Source of the DNA: Planctomycetaceae bacterium
GTDB lineage: Bacteria; Planctomycetota; Planctomycetia; Planctomycetales; Planctomycetaceae
Direction of reading: 5' to 3'
DNA: 8,258 nucleotides
Assembly (NCBI GenBank): GCA_015487825.1
Contig: WFOZ01001027.1
Span: 1 to 8,258, forward strand
Positions 6,797 through 8,258 of the stretch are shown piece by piece; position 1 is the stretch's first letter, and every line of letters starts with the position of its first letter. The notes below the pieces were generated by a model. It saw nothing but the letters and a program-made list of their open reading frames with translations. It ran no database searches and had not been told where the DNA came from. The position numbers and the translations under genes were made by a program.

Positions 6797-7792
6797 CTAT
6801 TCATCGAACAGCATACTGACACTGGTCCGTTCATGAATCGAACGAATCGCGGCTGCAAAAACCGGGGCCACGCTGACCACTTCCAGCTTCGAACAGGAAT
6901 CGACCGGCAGAGGTTCGATCGTATCTGAAGTGAACAGTTTTTTGATCGGACTTTTTTCGAGTTTGCCTCCTGTGGAGGGAGTCATCGCGGCATGAGAAAC
7001 AGCAGCGTAAACTTCTTTGGCTCCCCGGGCGATAAGCAGTTCAGCCATTGAAATTAGTGTTCCCCCCGAAATCGTAAAGTCATCGACAATGACAACATTA
7101 CGATCTTTCACCTCACCAATTACTTCGAGCACTTCCGCACTTTCGGTATGATCGGTCCGTTCTTTATTCCCGATAACCACCGGCACTCCCAGCAGTTTGG
7201 CGAACGCGGAAGCCCCTTTGGCGAATCCGACATCCGGACTGCAGATAACCAGATCGGGAATTTCGAGTGAACGAATATGAGCAGCCAGAACGTATCTGCC
7301 GTATAAATGATCGACCGGGATTTGAAAGAATCCCTGAATCTGCGGACTGTGCAGGTCCATCATCAAACAGCGATCCGCCCCCGCTTCCTGAATTGCATCT
7401 GCACAAACTCTGGCGCGGATTGAAACGCGAGGCTCATCTTTTTTATCTCCCTTGGCGTAACTGAAATACGGAATGACTGCGGTTACACTTTGAGCACTCG
7501 CCCTTTTAAGGGCATCGATCCAGAACAGCAGTTCCATAAAATTTTCGTTAACCGGATGATGCACTCCCTGAATGATGTAGCAATCGCGACCGCGCACGTT
7601 TTCAAGTACGCGAACCATCACGTTGCCGTCACTGAAAGTGTGCGTCTCTGTGGGCGTGAGTGTCAGCCCCAGTTCTCGGGCTATCGCATCAGCCAACTGC
7701 GGATTGGCAGAGCCAGCCAAAACAGACAAATCTCCCTGCGGAGCCTGAAACGACATCGGCCTGGGGCCAGAATTACCATAAGCAGGAGTCAC
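6797..7792 (-). CDS. prs: Ribose-phosphate pyrophosphokinase (PRPP synthetase), divergent clade
   Basis: Makes PRPP from ribose 5-phosphate and ATP for nucleotide, His/Trp and cofactor synthesis. Length 331 aa, slightly above the usual 310-320. Motifs: LAGSANPQLAD (25-35), FSDGN (53-57), VNENFMELLFWIDALKRA (81-98), DLHSPQIQGFF (146-156), flexible-loop Lys210 and Arg212 in NKERTD, and the PRPP loop VDDFTISGGT (236-245). Key parts differ from the B. subtilis type: YAKGDKKDEPR replaces YARQDRK, the flexible loop is KER rather than KRR, and DDFTISGGT replaces DDxIDTGGT. This resembles the DKKDxPR clade and may alter phosphate or ADP control (inference). The GTG at 7792 is used because AAAGTGATC just upstream pairs well with the 16S tail; ATG 7756 is an alternative closer to the family N-terminus. 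It is first in a two-gene unit with the MfnF-like gene. Confidence 0.93.
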   Translation of the reverse strand: MTPAYGNSGPRPMSFQAPQGDLSVLAGSANPQLADAIARELGLTLTPTETHTFSDGNVMVRVLENVRGRDCYIIQGVHHPVNENFMELLFWIDALKRASAQSVTAVIPYFSYAKGDKKDEPRVSIRARVCADAIQEAGADRCLMMDLHSPQIQGFFQIPVDHLYGRYVLAAHIRSLEIPDLVICSPDVGFAKGASAFAKLLGVPVVIGNKERTDHTESAEVLEVIGEVKDRNVVIVDDFTISGGTLISMAELLIARGAKEVYAAVSHAAMTPSTGGKLEKSPIKKLFTSDTIEPLPVDSCSKLEVVSVAPVFAAAIRSIHERTSVSMLFDE

Positions 7793-7796
7793 TCGA
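7793..7796 (-). promoter_or_regulatory. Extended Shine-Dalgarno region deciding the prs start
   Basis: Just upstream of GTG 7792 the minus strand reads GAAAGTGATCGA (running from about 7804 to 7793). GTGATC matches the part of the ribosome-binding consensus that follows GGAGG, and the aligned core GAAAG lies 7 bases from the start codon. This is the main reason to prefer GTG 7792 over ATG 7756; the support is moderate. Confidence 0.3.
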
Positions 7797-7820
7797 TCAC
7801 TTTCTGTTTTGTCGAAGAAG

Positions 7821-7849
7821 TTAATACAAATTGCAGCTCAGGCTGGAAA
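7821..7849 (-). promoter_or_regulatory. Candidate promoter of the prs unit
   Basis: On the minus strand TTTCCA (7849-7844) and TATTAA (7826-7821) are spaced by 17 bases, each 4/6 to the sigma-70 boxes. The -10 is 28 bases before the GTG start. The -35 overlaps a small hairpin at 7840-7853. Confidence 0.25.
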
Positions 7850-7853
7850 GCCT
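7840..7853. repeat. Short hairpin AGGCT-GGAA-AGCCT
   Basis: A perfect 5-bp stem with a 4-base loop. Its core GGCTGGAAAGCC resembles the GGCTGAAAGCC unit in the large inverted-repeat element at 8156-8202, so it may be a single copy of the same repeat family. Confidence 0.45.
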
Positions 7854-7874
7854 AACTGGACAGCGCCAGGTTCT

Positions 7875-7898
7875 ATTTGAGTATTGATTTGAGTATTG
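7875..7898. repeat. 12-bp tandem duplication, two copies
   Basis: ATTTGAGTATTG occurs twice back to back (7875-7886 and 7887-7898), followed by AT as the start of a third unit. It lies about 85-105 bases upstream of the prs start and could be a slippage product or a paired binding site. Confidence 0.7.
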
Positions 7899-7932
7899 AT
7901 GTAACTCGTGATATACGTTGATATTACTTCCT

Positions 7933-7982
7933 CGTTCCCAAGGTCCACCTTGGGAACGCAAGAGACTGAAGCTCCTGCTTCA
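7933..7982. repeat. Palindromic repeat element: 12-bp-arm palindrome plus second hairpin
   Basis: CGTTCCCAAGGT (7933-7944) and ACCTTGGGAACG (7947-7958) are perfect complements with only CC between. Eight bases later TGAAGC (7967-7972) and GCTTCA (7977-7982) form a second stem around TCCT. Two adjacent hairpins in a gene-free gap are the layout of REP/BIME-type dispersed repeats. No protein is encoded. Confidence 0.75.
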
Positions 7983-8090
7983 CTTCGGAACGAAAAATCA
8001 TCCTGACTCTACCGGATTCTATGTGCAGCCGGTTTGAGTGATCGAAAATCGTTTTGCATCAAGCAATTACTATCGAGTCTTACTTTTTTT
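7983..8090. other. Gene-free stretch between two repeat elements
   Basis: No ORF with gene-like features, RNA gene or clear promoter was seen. The stretch is AT-rich and ends in a run of T (8084-8091) directly before the next repeat. Confidence 0.5.
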
Positions 8091-8091
8091 T

Positions 8092-8258
8092 GGCTGAAGG
8101 CCTCTTTTACCATAGCCTGGGGCATCGCCCCAGGAAAAAGAATCAGAGACACGTATTGGCTGAAAGCCATATTCAATGCTTTTGTTTATGGCTTTCAGCC
8201 AAAGGGGTTTATTTTGATCTCTTCCTGGGGCGATGCCCCAGGCTATGGTAAAAGAGGC
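8092..8258. mobile_element. Nested inverted-repeat element (MITE/REP-like), right end probably cut by the window
   Basis: A perfect 37-bp inverted repeat joins 8100-8136 and 8222-8258. Each arm carries its own hairpin, CCTGGGGC-ATC-GCCCCAGG (8116-8134, and the complement at 8224-8242). Between them, TTGGCTGAAAGCCATA (8156-8171) pairs perfectly with its complement at 8187-8202 over a 15-base loop. Left of the arm, TGGCTGAAGGCC (8091-8102) resembles the inner unit, so the mirrored sequence may continue beyond 8258. No transposase is present, so any movement would need an enzyme in trans, such as a REP-associated tyrosine transposase (inference). It could equally act as a transcript-end or RNA-stability structure. 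Confidence 0.75.

Noticed and set aside
7793..8258. CRISPR array in the repeat-rich right end
   Set aside because: The repeats are palindromes and inverted pairs, not regularly spaced direct repeats with unique spacers.

Overview
The window looks like chromosomal DNA of a planctomycete, possibly Gimesia or a relative. This is inference. It rests on an ASKHA-type protein of the tetrahydromethanopterin-linked C1 pathway beside a divergent PRPP synthetase, a secreted LamG plus glycoside-hydrolase-like protein, and palindromic repeats around GGCTGAAAGCC and CCTGGGGCATCGCCCCAGG. No rRNA, tRNA or CRISPR array was seen, and no taxonomic marker fixes the species.

Layout from left to right: (1) positions 3-170 hold the broken N-terminal part of an integron-type tyrosine recombinase on the + strand. 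All other genes are on the minus strand. (2) 258-1937 is a secreted CocE/NonD-type serine hydrolase of the X-Pro dipeptidyl-peptidase superfamily, apparently richer in GC than its neighbours. (3) 2086-2337 is a small two-helix membrane protein of unknown function. (4) 2429-4858 is a large secreted protein with a LamG-like domain, a glycoside-hydrolase-like barrel with a CxCxxC motif, a GATase-like domain and a C-terminal beta region. (5) 5101-5619 is a non-haem ferritin followed by a clear intrinsic terminator. (6) 5765-6778 and 6797-7792 form a tight two-gene unit, prs followed by an MfnF-like/TIGR03123-type protein. (7) 7793-8258 is gene-free and full of repeats: a GGCTGGAAAGCC hairpin, a 12-bp tandem duplication, a 12-bp-arm palindrome with a second hairpin, and a nested inverted-repeat element that runs off the window end.

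The best functional link is the prs/MfnF-like pair. PRPP is a substrate for the first committed step of methanopterin synthesis, and MfnF acts in methanofuran synthesis, so the pair may supply C1 carrier cofactors. The ferritin has its own RBS, candidate promoter and terminator and looks like a separate iron-storage unit. The two secreted proteins suggest polymer or ester degradation outside the cytoplasm. The left edge (recombinase remnant plus hydrolase) looks like accessory DNA. I found no clearly new multi-gene system. The most unusual items are the nested palindromic element at the right edge, the prs/C1 pairing, and the multidomain LamG protein.
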